Source: Nitrospirota bacterium (lineage in GTDB: Bacteria; JACPQY01). From it: 48,679 nt of DNA. The stretch lies in NCBI GenBank assembly GCA_016190245.1, contig JACPQY010000049.1, positions 1 through 48,679 on the forward strand, in the 5' to 3' direction. Numbering within the stretch: position 1 is the first letter of the stretch; the number at the start of each line of letters is the position of its first letter. Position numbers and translations under genes: made by a program. The notes beneath the pieces were generated by a model that had not been told where the DNA came from, made no database searches, and saw nothing but the letters and a program-made list of their open reading frames with translations. Of this stretch, positions 9,146 through 17,650 are shown piece by piece.

Positions 9146-9973
9146 TCACGCGGTCGGATGCGGCGAGCCGTCCGGGACCAAGTCCACCAGGCCCGTGCCG
9201 GCCCAGTGGGCGAATGAGACCATGTCCAGCTTGGGTTTGGTGACGGCGCGCCAGACCGGGAGAAGGAACATCCGCCGGATGCCGCAGACGATCAGTACCG
9301 GTCGTCTCCTGAACCGCACGGTGTCGAGAAGGGCGAGGATGCGGTGATAGGCGTTGGCGGCTTCGCAGATGTCGACAAGGATGATGTCGCACTCTTCGAA
9401 CAGAGATCGGTGTTGATCGAAGGTGGCTGGTTGGGTGACGTCTGCGAGGCGCAGCGAGATGCTTCCCATCCCGGGGGGGAGATCGCTCAGGGCGTAGAGA
9501 GGATCGGAGCTCCAATCCATAATGTCGAACGTGACAAGCCGGCCGTCGGCGGGCTGAAACTTGCGCATGGTGGCGGCCGACCATCCGAGGTGGGTGCCCA
9601 GTTCAACGATGACGGATGGACGCAGTTCCGTCACGAGGCCCGCGAGGAGGCGATAGTGTTCTCCGGGCCACACGTTGAGGTAGGGCCAGGCCCCTGCCCG
9701 GGGCGAAAGGTTCCGGAGATCCGTCACGCGAGCGCGGCCGATGGCGGCAATAGCGAGGTCGAGAAGGCGTGGCGAGGGAGGATGCGGCTCGTCATCAAGG
9801 GAGAGGCACATGGAGTAGACTTGGTGGCGGGTTCGGACGGGTGGGGGCATGAGTCGGCGTACGAGGATGCCTTTTGCACGTTCGAGAAGGTCAGTGCTCA
9901 TCCCGGAGTTTGGCGCATTGTACAACATGATCCTGCGGCCATGCCAGCCGGGAGCGGCCCCCGTTTCGGTCAC
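9146..9973 (-). CDS. Class I SAM-dependent methyltransferase (Methyltransf_24/CmcI-like)
   Basis: Up to 275 residues. The SAM motif is VIVELGTHLGWSAAT, followed by an acidic loop FDIMDW and a post-II motif ILVDICE, typical of CmcI-like methyltransferases that act on small hydroxylated molecules or sugars. The start is uncertain: GTG 9973 gives the longest form, while ATG 9928 and ATG 9901 (MSTDLL) are alternatives. A tacaat hexamer at 9917-9922 on the minus strand could be a -10 element favouring the shortest form. It is the first gene of the ten-gene leftward operon and faces the rightward operon across a region of about 100 bp. Confidence 0.8.
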   Translation of the reverse strand: MTETGAAPGWHGRRIMLYNAPNSGMSTDLLERAKGILVRRLMPPPVRTRHQVYSMCLSLDDEPHPPSPRLLDLAIAAIGRARVTDLRNLSPRAGAWPYLNVWPGEHYRLLAGLVTELRPSVIVELGTHLGWSAATMRKFQPADGRLVTFDIMDWSSDPLYALSDLPPGMGSISLRLADVTQPATFDQHRSLFEECDIILVDICEAANAYHRILALLDTVRFRRRPVLIVCGIRRMFLLPVWRAVTKPKLDMVSFAHWAGTGLVDLVPDGSPHPTA

Positions 9974-10036
9974 GAGACCGGGCGGCGATTCGCCTCAGGT
10001 GGATTGGGTGGAGAGGGATTCCTCCAGCCGGCTGAC

Positions 10037-10065
10037 TTGATGTGGGGTCGCCGCTGTCCTACGAT
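10037..10065 (+). promoter_or_regulatory. Possible sigma70-type promoter for the 10081-13718 operon
   Basis: ttgatg (10037-10042) and tacgat (10060-10065) are separated by 17 bp, each matching consensus at four of six positions. Transcription would start about 9 nt before ATG 10081. It lies in the only gap between the divergent operons. Confidence 0.3.
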
Positions 10066-10080
10066 ACGAGCCGCGTCCTG

Positions 10081-11211
10081 ATGAAGATTCTCCTCGTCGA
10101 CTACCCCGACTACACCGGAGAGGGGCGCCTCAGGGCCCTCGAGAAAATGGGGCATGACGTCCTCTTTTACGATCACACGGGCGACCGGTTCCTCCCCGGG
10201 CGGTGGGGAAAACGGGCTCGGGCATGGGTGCGCCGCATCGTGGGTGATCCCTTCCGGTTCAAGGTTGTCCACCGGATGGAGGGTCGCGCGATCAACAGCG
10301 GCCTGCTGAAAGCCGCGCTGGCCTATCGTCCGGATTTCGTCATTGTGGTCAAGGGTTCAATGCTGACTTCCGAGACGCTCGGGGAGCTGAGGGAGCGATT
10401 GAGGGTGCCGATGGCGTGCTACTTCGTGGATCCCGTCGCTGTGCCGGAATTGGGCGCCCTCGCACAGCGGATCGCGCCCTACTTCGACGTGTTCTTTCTG
10501 CTGGATGAGATCGAGGCGACCCGCGAGGTTCCTCTTCGATGCTCCGGGATCGAGGTCGCGCCGCATGGAGTTGACCCGGAGGTTTTCCGGCCCATCCGAC
10601 TCACGGCCGCCGAAAAGGAGACGTACGACAGCGACGTGTGCTTTGTCGGGATCGTGAATGAGATCCGGCGCGGGGTCATCCGGGAGTTGGCCCGCATGCC
10701 TGTGAAGGTTCGGATCTGGGGCCGCGTGGACTTGGGCGGCCGGGACTGGGCGGCCCGCGAGCCGGAGATTGCCCGCTGCTTCATGGGGCGATGGGTGCCG
10801 GCGGAGGAGATGGCCCGCATCTACTCGGCCGCAAAGATCGTCTTCAATCTTCACGGCATGTCTCTGGGGAGCGATCCGTATCGAGGGATGCCTCTGCGGA
10901 CCTTCGAAATCCCCGCCTGCCGCGTGCTCATGCTCGCGGACGACTGCGCGCAGATCCGCCGGGTCTACCGCGTAGGCGAGGAGGTGGACGTTTACGATTC
11001 GGTCGATTCCTTGAAGGAGAAAGTCCGCTTCTACCTCGATCGTGAGGATTTGCGGATCTCGATGGCTGAAAAGGCCTACGAGAGGACACTCCGCGAGCAT
11101 ACCTGGGAGTGCCGATTGCGGCACATCCTGGACGTCACCCTACAGGTCGCACGGGGCAGGAGTTTCGGGTTGAGCGCGGAGAGCCGGCGCGCGGTTCAAG
11201 GGGGGGGGTGA
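10081..11211 (+). CDS. CgeB-like glycosyltransferase (GT-B fold)
   Basis: A 376-residue protein resembling the CgeB/spore-coat-type glycosyltransferases. The N-terminal half starts KILLVDYPDYTGEGRL and includes FVIVVKGSML. The C-terminal half holds the donor-binding region (FNLHGMSLGSDPYRGMPLRTFE, then ACRVLMLADD). ATG 10081 is preferred over an in-frame GTG at 10042 because homology begins at MKILLVD. The gene ends with a nine-G tract (11200-11208) directly before TGA, so slippage there could extend it toward the next gene, 4 nt downstream. It is the first gene of a three-gene operon with GT2 and a sugar O-methyltransferase. Donor unknown. Confidence 0.82.
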   Translation: MKILLVDYPDYTGEGRLRALEKMGHDVLFYDHTGDRFLPGRWGKRARAWVRRIVGDPFRFKVVHRMEGRAINSGLLKAALAYRPDFVIVVKGSMLTSETLGELRERLRVPMACYFVDPVAVPELGALAQRIAPYFDVFFLLDEIEATREVPLRCSGIEVAPHGVDPEVFRPIRLTAAEKETYDSDVCFVGIVNEIRRGVIRELARMPVKVRIWGRVDLGGRDWAAREPEIARCFMGRWVPAEEMARIYSAAKIVFNLHGMSLGSDPYRGMPLRTFEIPACRVLMLADDCAQIRRVYRVGEEVDVYDSVDSLKEKVRFYLDREDLRISMAEKAYERTLREHTWECRLRHILDVTLQVARGRSFGLSAESRRAVQGGG

Positions 11212-11215
11212 CGAG

Positions 11216-12352
11216 GTGGGCCTGCGTGTGTCCGTCGTCATCTGCTCCAAAGACCGGCACGCGATGCTCTTGAGGACGGTGGAGGCCGTCCGCCGGCAGT
11301 CATTTCCTGCGGAGGCGTTCGAAATCGTTGTGGTCGAGGAAGGGGATCTGCCGCAGCCCGTCGAGAATGTGCAGTACGTTCTCCTCCCGCGCCTCAACAA
11401 AGGGGTGGCGTTCGCCCGAAACGAGGGCGTGCGGCGCGCGGCGGGCCTGATCATCGCGTTTGTCGACGATGACGTTCTCCCATCGGTGGATTGGCTGGCG
11501 CGGCTTGTCGAGCCGTTCGCGGACCCCGCGGTCTACGCCGTGGCGGGCATGGTTCGGGCCCAGCCTTCCACCCTGGCTGGGGAGGCGGAGGAGATCCTGG
11601 GGATTCCCGGGGGCGGCCTGCCGCGCTGGGCGGCGGCGGGGAATCGGGTGGTCCGGACCGATTCCGTGTCCACGGCGAACGGCGCCTTCCGGCGGCAGGT
11701 GTTCGAGACGCGGATGTTTCCAACCGAGGGAGTGGCCGCGTCGGGGGGGGAGGACTTCATCCTGTCCCACGAACTGAGCCGGGAGCACGCCGTGGTGTTC
11801 ACGCCGTTTGCCGTTGTTCACCACCAGCCGCGCGCGAAGTTGAGGGCGGTTTTCAGGGATGGCTACTACAGGCGCGTCAAGGGCTACGTCTATGCCCGGG
11901 AGATTCTCCGGAAGTCGAAGGGGGGCGCCCTCTTCGGCGGCCCCCTCGATTCCTACTTGGTGCGCGTGATCATCGGCTTGGCCGCCGCCGGCCTCTTGCA
12001 GTGGGAGGGGCTGGCCGGTGTGGCCGTGGTTTTCTATTCGGCCAGCCTGTGGGGCGCGCGGCGCACCTATCCCCTGGTGCGCCGCAAGGGCTCCTTCTGG
12101 CTCTATCCGTTCGTCAAGCTGGCGTGGGACCTCGGCGCAGCTCGCGCGGAGTTGGATTGCCTGCGACTGGACGAGGGGGCCGTGAGGGGCCGGCTCAGCC
12201 GGCTCCATAGCGTGACCTCCCTTCGTCGCTGGGCGCGGGGGGGGGAGGTGGGTCCGGCCCGGGCGCCCTGCTCCACCCGACAGGAGCGTGCCGGACGCAC
12301 GGTGCGCGAGGAGCCTCCGGTCAAGGCGGGGCCTTCCGTGAGACCGCAATGA
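11216..12352 (+). CDS. GT2-family glycosyltransferase with C-terminal membrane-associated region
   Basis: 378 residues. The GT-A fold is shown by VSVVICSKDRH (5-15), VDDDV at 83-87 as the DxD motif and GGEDF at 177-181 as the acceptor/base motif. The second half has hydrophobic segments around VRVIIGLAAAGLLQW and LAGVAVVFYSASLW, suggesting membrane attachment. The start is GTG. An eight-G run (11743-11750) encodes the Gly-Gly before the catalytic Glu-Asp, and a nine-G run (12237-12245) lies in the Arg/Gly-rich tail; slippage at the first would remove the catalytic half. The tail after residue 330 looks low-complexity. Confidence 0.88.
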   Translation: MGLRVSVVICSKDRHAMLLRTVEAVRRQSFPAEAFEIVVVEEGDLPQPVENVQYVLLPRLNKGVAFARNEGVRRAAGLIIAFVDDDVLPSVDWLARLVEPFADPAVYAVAGMVRAQPSTLAGEAEEILGIPGGGLPRWAAAGNRVVRTDSVSTANGAFRRQVFETRMFPTEGVAASGGEDFILSHELSREHAVVFTPFAVVHHQPRAKLRAVFRDGYYRRVKGYVYAREILRKSKGGALFGGPLDSYLVRVIIGLAAAGLLQWEGLAGVAVVFYSASLWGARRTYPLVRRKGSFWLYPFVKLAWDLGAARAELDCLRLDEGAVRGRLSRLHSVTSLRRWARGGEVGPARAPCSTRQERAGRTVREEPPVKAGPSVRPQ

Positions 12353-12377
12353 ATCTCGTGCTGCCGGTCGGCTGCCG

Positions 12378-13718
12378 ATGAACGGGGTGGCGGTGCTCAG
12401 GGAGTTCCTCCGACGGTTCCCGCGTGCCTACGATCTTCTGCGTTATCTTCGCATCCTGGCGGAAGCCGCCGGGCGCATCGATGGAAAGAGGCTTCGCGCA
12501 GCGACATGCTTGCACGTCGGGCGCGGCTTCGTTCGGAAAGGAGACCGGTCGGGGGCGCTACGACTGTTCCGCAAGGGGCTTGACCTTGATCCCGGTTTGA
12601 ACCCGCTTCACGCGGACCTGGCCGAGCTTCTGCAGCGCGACAGTTTCGGCGACGCGGCGATGAGCCTCTCGGGTCTCGTGGATGCCCCCGAGCTTCGTAC
12701 CATGCTTGCCGATCTGGCTCAGGCTCCGGTGCTCTACCATCCGTCGAAGTTCTGGACGTTTTTCGCCACGCTCAACATCTGCCAGCTTCGGGCTTCGGGC
12801 CTCGCCAACTTCAAGCAAACGGTCAACCAGAATTACTTCAACTGGGTGCTCAACTCGATGCGCGACCAATGGGATATCCTGGGAGGCGGGCAGGGGGCAT
12901 GGGCGGGCCTCGATCCACCACCCGTGCCCCACGGTCGAAAACCGAAGGGGTGGACGAGGTCTCAATGGATCCAGTATGGCCGCTTCGTGGCTCTCCTGTG
13001 GGAGGCTGCTCGAAGTCAGGATCGACTGGGGGTATTGGCCCGATTGGAGGAACCCCTTCTGGGGAATCCGATGGCCGTGCGCCACCGGGGCAGGCTGATC
13101 TCTCAAGACCTCTGCAATTCGAGCATGGAAATCAACGCGGCGTTCGAGGGAATCGACCGATCGAGCCCGCGTCCGCTTCGCGTCGCCGAACTGGGGGCCG
13201 GCTACGGGCGCATCGCCTTCGCGTTACTCAAGGCCTTCACGGATGTCCAGATCATCATCCTGGACATTCCACCGGCGCTGCATCTCGCGCAGTGGTACCT
13301 GGCGACGCTTTTCCCGAACCGGAGGGTTTTCAGGTATCGCCCAGCGATCAGCTCCGGGGAGGCGCGGTCCGAACTGGAGGCGGCGGAGATCGCGTTTCTT
13401 GCGCCCCATCAGGTGGAGCAGTTGCCCGACAAAGGGGTGGACGTTTTCCTGACCGTCAGCACCTTTCCGGAGATGACGCCGGCTCAGGTGGAGATGTGGT
13501 TCTCGCACATCGACCGCGTGTGCAGGGGGGTATTCTATTTCAAACAATGGATCGAGGGGACGAACACCTACGACGGGACGCGAATGTCGCGCGAGACCTA
13601 CCCTGTTCGCCCGCATTGGGCACGGGTGTTCGATCGGGTTTGCCCGGTCCAGACAAGGTACTTCGAGGCTTTGTGCCGCGTGGGTCCGGGCGGACGAGAG
13701 GCCGGCGCTTCGCTGTAG
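12378..13718 (+). CDS. Putative sugar O-methyltransferase
   Basis: A 446-residue protein of the large 'putative sugar O-methyltransferase' family found in glycan loci. Residues 45-95 look like a single TPR-like helical repeat (GDRSGALRLFRKGLDLDPG). The family-typical block HPSKFWTFFATLNICQLRAS is at 121-140 and FKQTVNQNYFNW at 145-156. The SAM motif VAELGAGYGR is at 269-278, followed by an acidic residue in IIILDIPPAL. It would methylate a sugar of the nascent glycan. ATG 12378 is the first usable start; an ATG overlapping the upstream stop leads to a stop after ten codons. Third gene of its operon. Confidence 0.85.
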   Translation: MNGVAVLREFLRRFPRAYDLLRYLRILAEAAGRIDGKRLRAATCLHVGRGFVRKGDRSGALRLFRKGLDLDPGLNPLHADLAELLQRDSFGDAAMSLSGLVDAPELRTMLADLAQAPVLYHPSKFWTFFATLNICQLRASGLANFKQTVNQNYFNWVLNSMRDQWDILGGGQGAWAGLDPPPVPHGRKPKGWTRSQWIQYGRFVALLWEAARSQDRLGVLARLEEPLLGNPMAVRHRGRLISQDLCNSSMEINAAFEGIDRSSPRPLRVAELGAGYGRIAFALLKAFTDVQIIILDIPPALHLAQWYLATLFPNRRVFRYRPAISSGEARSELEAAEIAFLAPHQVEQLPDKGVDVFLTVSTFPEMTPAQVEMWFSHIDRVCRGVFYFKQWIEGTNTYDGTRMSRETYPVRPHWARVFDRVCPVQTRYFEALCRVGPGGREAGASL

Positions 13719-13737
13719 CGGACCCGGCAGGGCCCGC
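13718..13737. terminator. Possible bidirectional terminator between convergent genes
   Basis: gcggaccc (13718-13725) and gggcccgc (13730-13737) pair at 7 of 8 positions around a 4-nt loop in the 39-bp gap between the convergent O-methyltransferase and SBBP genes. There is no clear T-run on either side, so termination is only suggested. Confidence 0.3.
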
Positions 13738-13757
13738 GACGCCGTGTGCACCGTGGG

Positions 13758-16310
13758 TCAGGGGAGGGGGATGGTGCCGATCACGTTGGCTGTCCCGCAG
13801 ACGAGATGGTTCGCGGGATCGAGAGGGATGACCAAACGATTCGAGCCTTGCACGATTCGACGCACGAACGCCGCGAGCGACGTGCGGGCGTCCGCGTGTT
13901 CGCCGGCGTCGAGCTGCTGCTGGGCGGTGTCCAGCAACGCCAAGAGCGCATCGATGACCCGCTGCGGTACCCCTTGGCTCGCGAGGGCCGACACCTCATC
14001 CTCAAGCTCCGAAATGGTGAGAACGGTGGAGCTGCACGGGAGGTCGGGGGCGATGACGGACAGGTACGAGTCACGGCCCAGCCCGGGGCTGGGCTGAAAC
14101 GCATCCGGCGTGACGGGGAAATCGGGCAGGACATCGAGTTGCGTGTAGCCGGACAGCACTAGCGCTCCCGAACCGCCGAGCGCCAGCGCGCGGCCCTCCT
14201 CGCCGCCCGTCGAACCCAGGAACGTGGAGAAGACAAGTGCGGAGCCCGATGGAGTGATCTTCGTCGCCACGATGTCTTGAGGGCCCAGGAGGCTTGCGGA
14301 ACCGGAAAGCGGCAGCACCACCGGGTAGTCCGGCGACTTCGAGGAGCCTATCAAGTGGAGACTGCCGCCGGCGTCCACCGCAGCCACCTTTCCGGCCACG
14401 TCGGGATGGAATTGTCCGATTCCACCCTGATCGAAATTGATTTTCTCGTCAGCGGATCCACCGAGATAGGATGAAAAGACTAGCGAGTCGGCTCCCATGC
14501 CGGCGGATGGGTCCACCTTGCAGTAGAAGAAGTCGATGCCGCCGGCCAAGGCGGCTTGGTAGGGTGTTCTTGTGGGGAGATTTCTTGAGTTGGTGATGCC
14601 GGCGGCATAGACGAACCCGCCTGTGCCGAGCGCGAGGCCGTACGATTCGTCGCTCCCCGCGCCACCCATGTAGGTACCGTAGAGTAGGCTCGCCGCCGAA
14701 GGGTCGAGCTTCGCGATGAACGCGTCCACTCCTCCGCCGGACGTGGCTTGGAAGGCGTTGGCGGTTGTCGGGAAGTCCGTGCTGTCGGTTCTCCCCACGA
14801 TGTGGGCGTTCAGCCCCGCGTCAACCGCGATTCTCATGCCCATTTCCGAAACTGTGCCTCCCGAGCCGCCGAGGAAGGTGGCGTAGAGGATGGTGGTGGC
14901 GTCCGAACTGAGCTTGACGGCAACCCCGTCCGCGGGCCCACCGTTGCAGTAGGGCTGGAAGACCCCAGGTGTGGTGGTGAATCCGCAGCCCCCCGCGCCG
15001 GTCATGTAGGCGTTCCCAGAGGCGTCGAGGGTGATTCCCCGCAAACTGAGTTGGTTGTTCGTGTCGGAGTAGGTCAGGGCTGCGCCCGTGGGATCGAGCT
15101 TGGCGATGAAGGCCCCGGGGGTAGGTGTGTTCCAGATCGGGTTAACACGAGGGAAATCAGCAGAGTACGTTACGCCGACGATCCAGACGTTTCCGAGGGC
15201 ATCGGCCGTGATGCCGTACCCGATGTCATGGCCTTCGCCGCCAATGTAGGTGGAGTAGACGGGTGCGGAGCCGTCCGGCAGGATTTTCGTCACGAAGACG
15301 TCGTGCAGGCCGTTGGGTGTGTTGTTGGCGCCCGGGAAATCGGTCGAGTCCGTGAAGCCCGTCAGGTAGACGGCCCCATCGGGTCCAACGTGGAGGTCGT
15401 TGGTCTCGTCACGATCGTTGCCGCCCAGATAAGTGGAGTAGTCGAGAATCGGATCAATCACGACGGGATTCCTCCGATCGTACGGTCCCAGGCGAAAACC
15501 GGCGGAGTGGGTGGACGGGTCGAGAACAAACTCCGCGTCCACCGGCTGGTGGGCGAGGAGGGTATCCTGGTAGGCCACCGGACGCCGGAGGGTGAGCTCG
15601 CCGGCGGGTCCCTTGATCCAAAGGTCTCCGTTGGGCGTGACCGCGGCTGTGGATGCCGTGCCCCATCCTATGCGGATGGACTGCGTATTGGCCCCCGGCG
15701 CGACAAGGAAGTCGAACTCGATACGCTTCGAGCTGGTGTGGTAGATCAGGTCGATCCCCGGGTACACATCTTCGTAGGCGACGCGGGCGTAGTGGGGGAT
15801 GTCGGTCAGCGATCGGTCGGGGTTCGGGCCTTTGAAATAGTGGCTTCGGGTGCGGACGGGATCCAAGCCGAGGGCGACGGGATCTTTCCGTGCGCCCTGA
15901 AGATCGAGCTCCCAAGTCGCATCGGCGTTGCCTGCGGTGACGACAGGGCCGCCCTTCGTGGTGTAGAGGGTGAAGTGGCCGGACCTGCCGACAAAGTCGA
16001 TGCGGGCCTGTGCCTGCCCCACGTTTCGCTCAAACGTGAGGGCCGGGTGGACACTCCGAACGGGGACCTCCCTCGAAGCGGGGGCGGATGTCGGATGGTT
16101 TGCCTGTCTGTCCTTCCCCTCGGCCGGTCCCTCCCGATCCGTCCCACGGTAGAGCCGGAGATGCTTTTCGGGGTTGGTGGACATGCCGCTGCCGCCGGTC
16201 GCGACGGCGGGTAACAGCCCCAGAATGAATGTCAGCATGAGGCCCCCGTGGGCCACCTGAGGAAAGCTTAGACGGCTGGGCGGTGTCTGTGAGGCGTTGA
16301 ACACGCGCAC
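13758..16310 (-). CDS. Secreted SBBP-repeat beta-propeller protein
   Basis: An 850-residue extracytoplasmic protein and the only non-glycan-type gene of the window. GTG 16310 is chosen because aaggaggtga lies just upstream. The N-terminus has a hydrophobic segment (LMLTFILGLLPAVA, about 31-44) acting as a signal peptide. Residues about 85-270 match the N-terminal domain usual in this family (FERNVGQ, HYFKGPNPD, DVYPGIDLIYHT). About seven repeats of the STYLGG...DxxGxxYxxGxTxSxDFP type follow, enough for one seven-bladed propeller. The C-terminal 100 residues contain a charged helical stretch (SELEDEV...LLDTAQQQLDAGE). The function of such proteins is unknown; surface binding or matrix attachment is inference. 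Confidence 0.85.
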   Translation of the reverse strand: MRVFNASQTPPSRLSFPQVAHGGLMLTFILGLLPAVATGGSGMSTNPEKHLRLYRGTDREGPAEGKDRQANHPTSAPASREVPVRSVHPALTFERNVGQAQARIDFVGRSGHFTLYTTKGGPVVTAGNADATWELDLQGARKDPVALGLDPVRTRSHYFKGPNPDRSLTDIPHYARVAYEDVYPGIDLIYHTSSKRIEFDFLVAPGANTQSIRIGWGTASTAAVTPNGDLWIKGPAGELTLRRPVAYQDTLLAHQPVDAEFVLDPSTHSAGFRLGPYDRRNPVVIDPILDYSTYLGGNDRDETNDLHVGPDGAVYLTGFTDSTDFPGANNTPNGLHDVFVTKILPDGSAPVYSTYIGGEGHDIGYGITADALGNVWIVGVTYSADFPRVNPIWNTPTPGAFIAKLDPTGAALTYSDTNNQLSLRGITLDASGNAYMTGAGGCGFTTTPGVFQPYCNGGPADGVAVKLSSDATTILYATFLGGSGGTVSEMGMRIAVDAGLNAHIVGRTDSTDFPTTANAFQATSGGGVDAFIAKLDPSAASLLYGTYMGGAGSDESYGLALGTGGFVYAAGITNSRNLPTRTPYQAALAGGIDFFYCKVDPSAGMGADSLVFSSYLGGSADEKINFDQGGIGQFHPDVAGKVAAVDAGGSLHLIGSSKSPDYPVVLPLSGSASLLGPQDIVATKITPSGSALVFSTFLGSTGGEEGRALALGGSGALVLSGYTQLDVLPDFPVTPDAFQPSPGLGRDSYLSVIAPDLPCSSTVLTISELEDEVSALASQGVPQRVIDALLALLDTAQQQLDAGEHADARTSLAAFVRRIVQGSNRLVIPLDPANHLVCGTANVIGTIPLP

Positions 16311-16314
16311 GGGG

Positions 16315-16339
16315 TCACCTCCTTGCATCACGAGCAAGG
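16315..16339 (-). promoter_or_regulatory. Strong Shine-Dalgarno within a small hairpin, SBBP gene
   Basis: On the minus strand aaggaggtga precedes GTG 16310 by 4 nt (7 nt from the aggagg core). Its first bases are part of gcaagg (from 16326), which can pair with ccttgc (from 16339) across a 7-nt loop, so part of the ribosome site may be masked. Whether the fold matters is untested. Confidence 0.5.
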
Positions 16340-16361
16340 GCCCCTCGGGCACCGTTTCGGG

Positions 16362-16391
16362 CTTGTAGCACTTCCCCGACCAGGCCGTCAA
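16362..16391 (-). promoter_or_regulatory. Promoter candidate for the SBBP gene
   Basis: Minus-strand ttgacg (16391-16386, five of six to the -35 consensus) and tacaag (16367-16362, four of six) are separated by 18 bp. Predicted transcription start is near 16355, giving a leader of about 45 nt that includes the Shine-Dalgarno hairpin. Confidence 0.4.
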
Positions 16392-16422
16392 GGCGGCCGC
16401 ATGTCCAAGGTTCGGGGGCGGC

Positions 16423-16450
16423 TTGATTCGCCCTGACGCGCGGGTAGAAT
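16423..16450 (+). promoter_or_regulatory. Promoter candidate giving a leaderless transcript for the first radical SAM gene
   Basis: ttgatt (16423-16428) and tagaat (16445-16450, five of six to the -10 consensus) are separated by 16 bp. The -10 ends 8 nt before GTG 16459, so the mRNA would begin at or next to the start codon. No good Shine-Dalgarno is present. If TTG 16423 were the true start this reading would fail. Confidence 0.35.
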
Positions 16451-16458
16451 TAGGATGG

Positions 16459-17628
16459 GTGCTGAGGACTACCTTCCGCAATCTCGGGAGACTCGTCAAG
16501 AAGGCCTACGCTCAGCCGGGATATGCCGCGAGAGCGGTGATGTTTCGGCTTCGCGGCGCCTACGCCTACCATGCCCGCAGGGGAGAGGCGCCCTATCCCG
16601 AAACGATCACGCTTTTCATTACTTGGAATTGCAACCTGCGGTGCAGGATGTGCGGGCAGTGGGGGGAGAACGGCTCGTCACTGGAGTATTCCAAGGACAC
16701 GTTGAAGCGATCGATCCCGGAGGAGGTGCTCAAGCGCCTCGTGGATGACGTGAGATTCTTCAAACCCACCATCACCTTTTTCGGTGGCGAACCTCTTCTC
16801 TACAAGAACATGGTGCCCATCATCGCACACATCAAGGCCCGAGGGATGCGGTGCAACATGATTACCAACGGTACGACGCTCCGCTTCAAGGCCGAGGAGC
16901 TGGTGGAGGCGGGCCTGGACGAATTGATCTTCTCGCTCGACGGGCCGGAGCCGATTCACGACGAGATCCGCGGACTGGACGGGACTTTTCGAAGGGCGAT
17001 GGAGGGTGTGAAACTCCTGCAAGAGGCCAAGGTTCGCATGGGCCGCCGCAAGCCGGTGTTCAACGTCAACAGTACGATGACGGCTCAGAACTTCCGGCAC
17101 CTCGAGGAGATGATCCACGTGGCGGAGGACTTGGGTGCGGAGACCCTCACCTTCCACCATCAGATCTACCTTGGATCGGAAGTCTACGATCACCACCGGC
17201 AGGTCTTTGGCCATCTGTTCGGGGAAACGAGCCCGGATTGGGCGGGGTTCGTGCGAGCGGCGCCCCCGGCGTTCGACGTGCAGGCCCTCTCGGGCGAGGT
17301 GGACCGGATCCAGCGGACACGCTGGAAGACGCGCGTGGCGTTCTACCCGAACTACAGTGCCACGGAGATCCGTCGGTACTACGGCAGCCCCTTCTTCAAT
17401 CCCCTGACCTACGATCACAACTGCGTCAGCCCCTGGTTGCAGTGCTACATCTTCCCGGACGGGGGCGTGCGGGCTTGCGAATCCATGAACCTCACCTTCG
17501 GCAACATCAACGAACAGCCTTTCACGGAGATCTGGAACAACGAGGGCTTCGTGAAGTTCCGCGCCGATCTGCGCGAACGAGGCGAGTATCCTGCGTGCAA
17601 CAAGTGCACCGAGTACTATCGTTTTTGA
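16459..17628 (+). CDS. Radical SAM/SPASM-domain protein
   Basis: About 389 residues from GTG 16459 (an in-frame TTG at 16423 would add 12). The CxxxCxxC motif CNLRCRMC at residues 58-65 binds the [4Fe-4S] cluster that cleaves SAM, and GGEP at 109-112 binds the SAM amino group. The C-terminal SPASM-like region contains CVSPWLQCYIFPDGGVRACES and a final CNKC, suited to auxiliary Fe-S ligation. It is the first gene of a rightward operon with a GT4, two methyltransferases, an oxidoreductase-like protein and a polymerase. Radical SAM enzymes in glycan loci can dehydrate, epimerise or otherwise modify sugars; no RiPP precursor is seen nearby. Substrate unknown. Confidence 0.88.
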   Translation: MLRTTFRNLGRLVKKAYAQPGYAARAVMFRLRGAYAYHARRGEAPYPETITLFITWNCNLRCRMCGQWGENGSSLEYSKDTLKRSIPEEVLKRLVDDVRFFKPTITFFGGEPLLYKNMVPIIAHIKARGMRCNMITNGTTLRFKAEELVEAGLDELIFSLDGPEPIHDEIRGLDGTFRRAMEGVKLLQEAKVRMGRRKPVFNVNSTMTAQNFRHLEEMIHVAEDLGAETLTFHHQIYLGSEVYDHHRQVFGHLFGETSPDWAGFVRAAPPAFDVQALSGEVDRIQRTRWKTRVAFYPNYSATEIRRYYGSPFFNPLTYDHNCVSPWLQCYIFPDGGVRACESMNLTFGNINEQPFTEIWNNEGFVKFRADLRERGEYPACNKCTEYYRF

Positions 17629-17650
17629 TGTCCCGCCCGAGCCACCGGCG

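Noticed and set aside
12349-12381. ATGA-type start overlapping the GT2 stop for the sugar O-methyltransferase
   Set aside because: That frame stops after ten codons; ATG 12378 starts the conserved protein.
14748-16214. A 488-codon plus-strand frame opposite the SBBP gene
   Set aside because: Its sequence mirrors the Gly/Asp-rich repeats of the propeller on the other strand and shows no domain, signal peptide or ribosome site.
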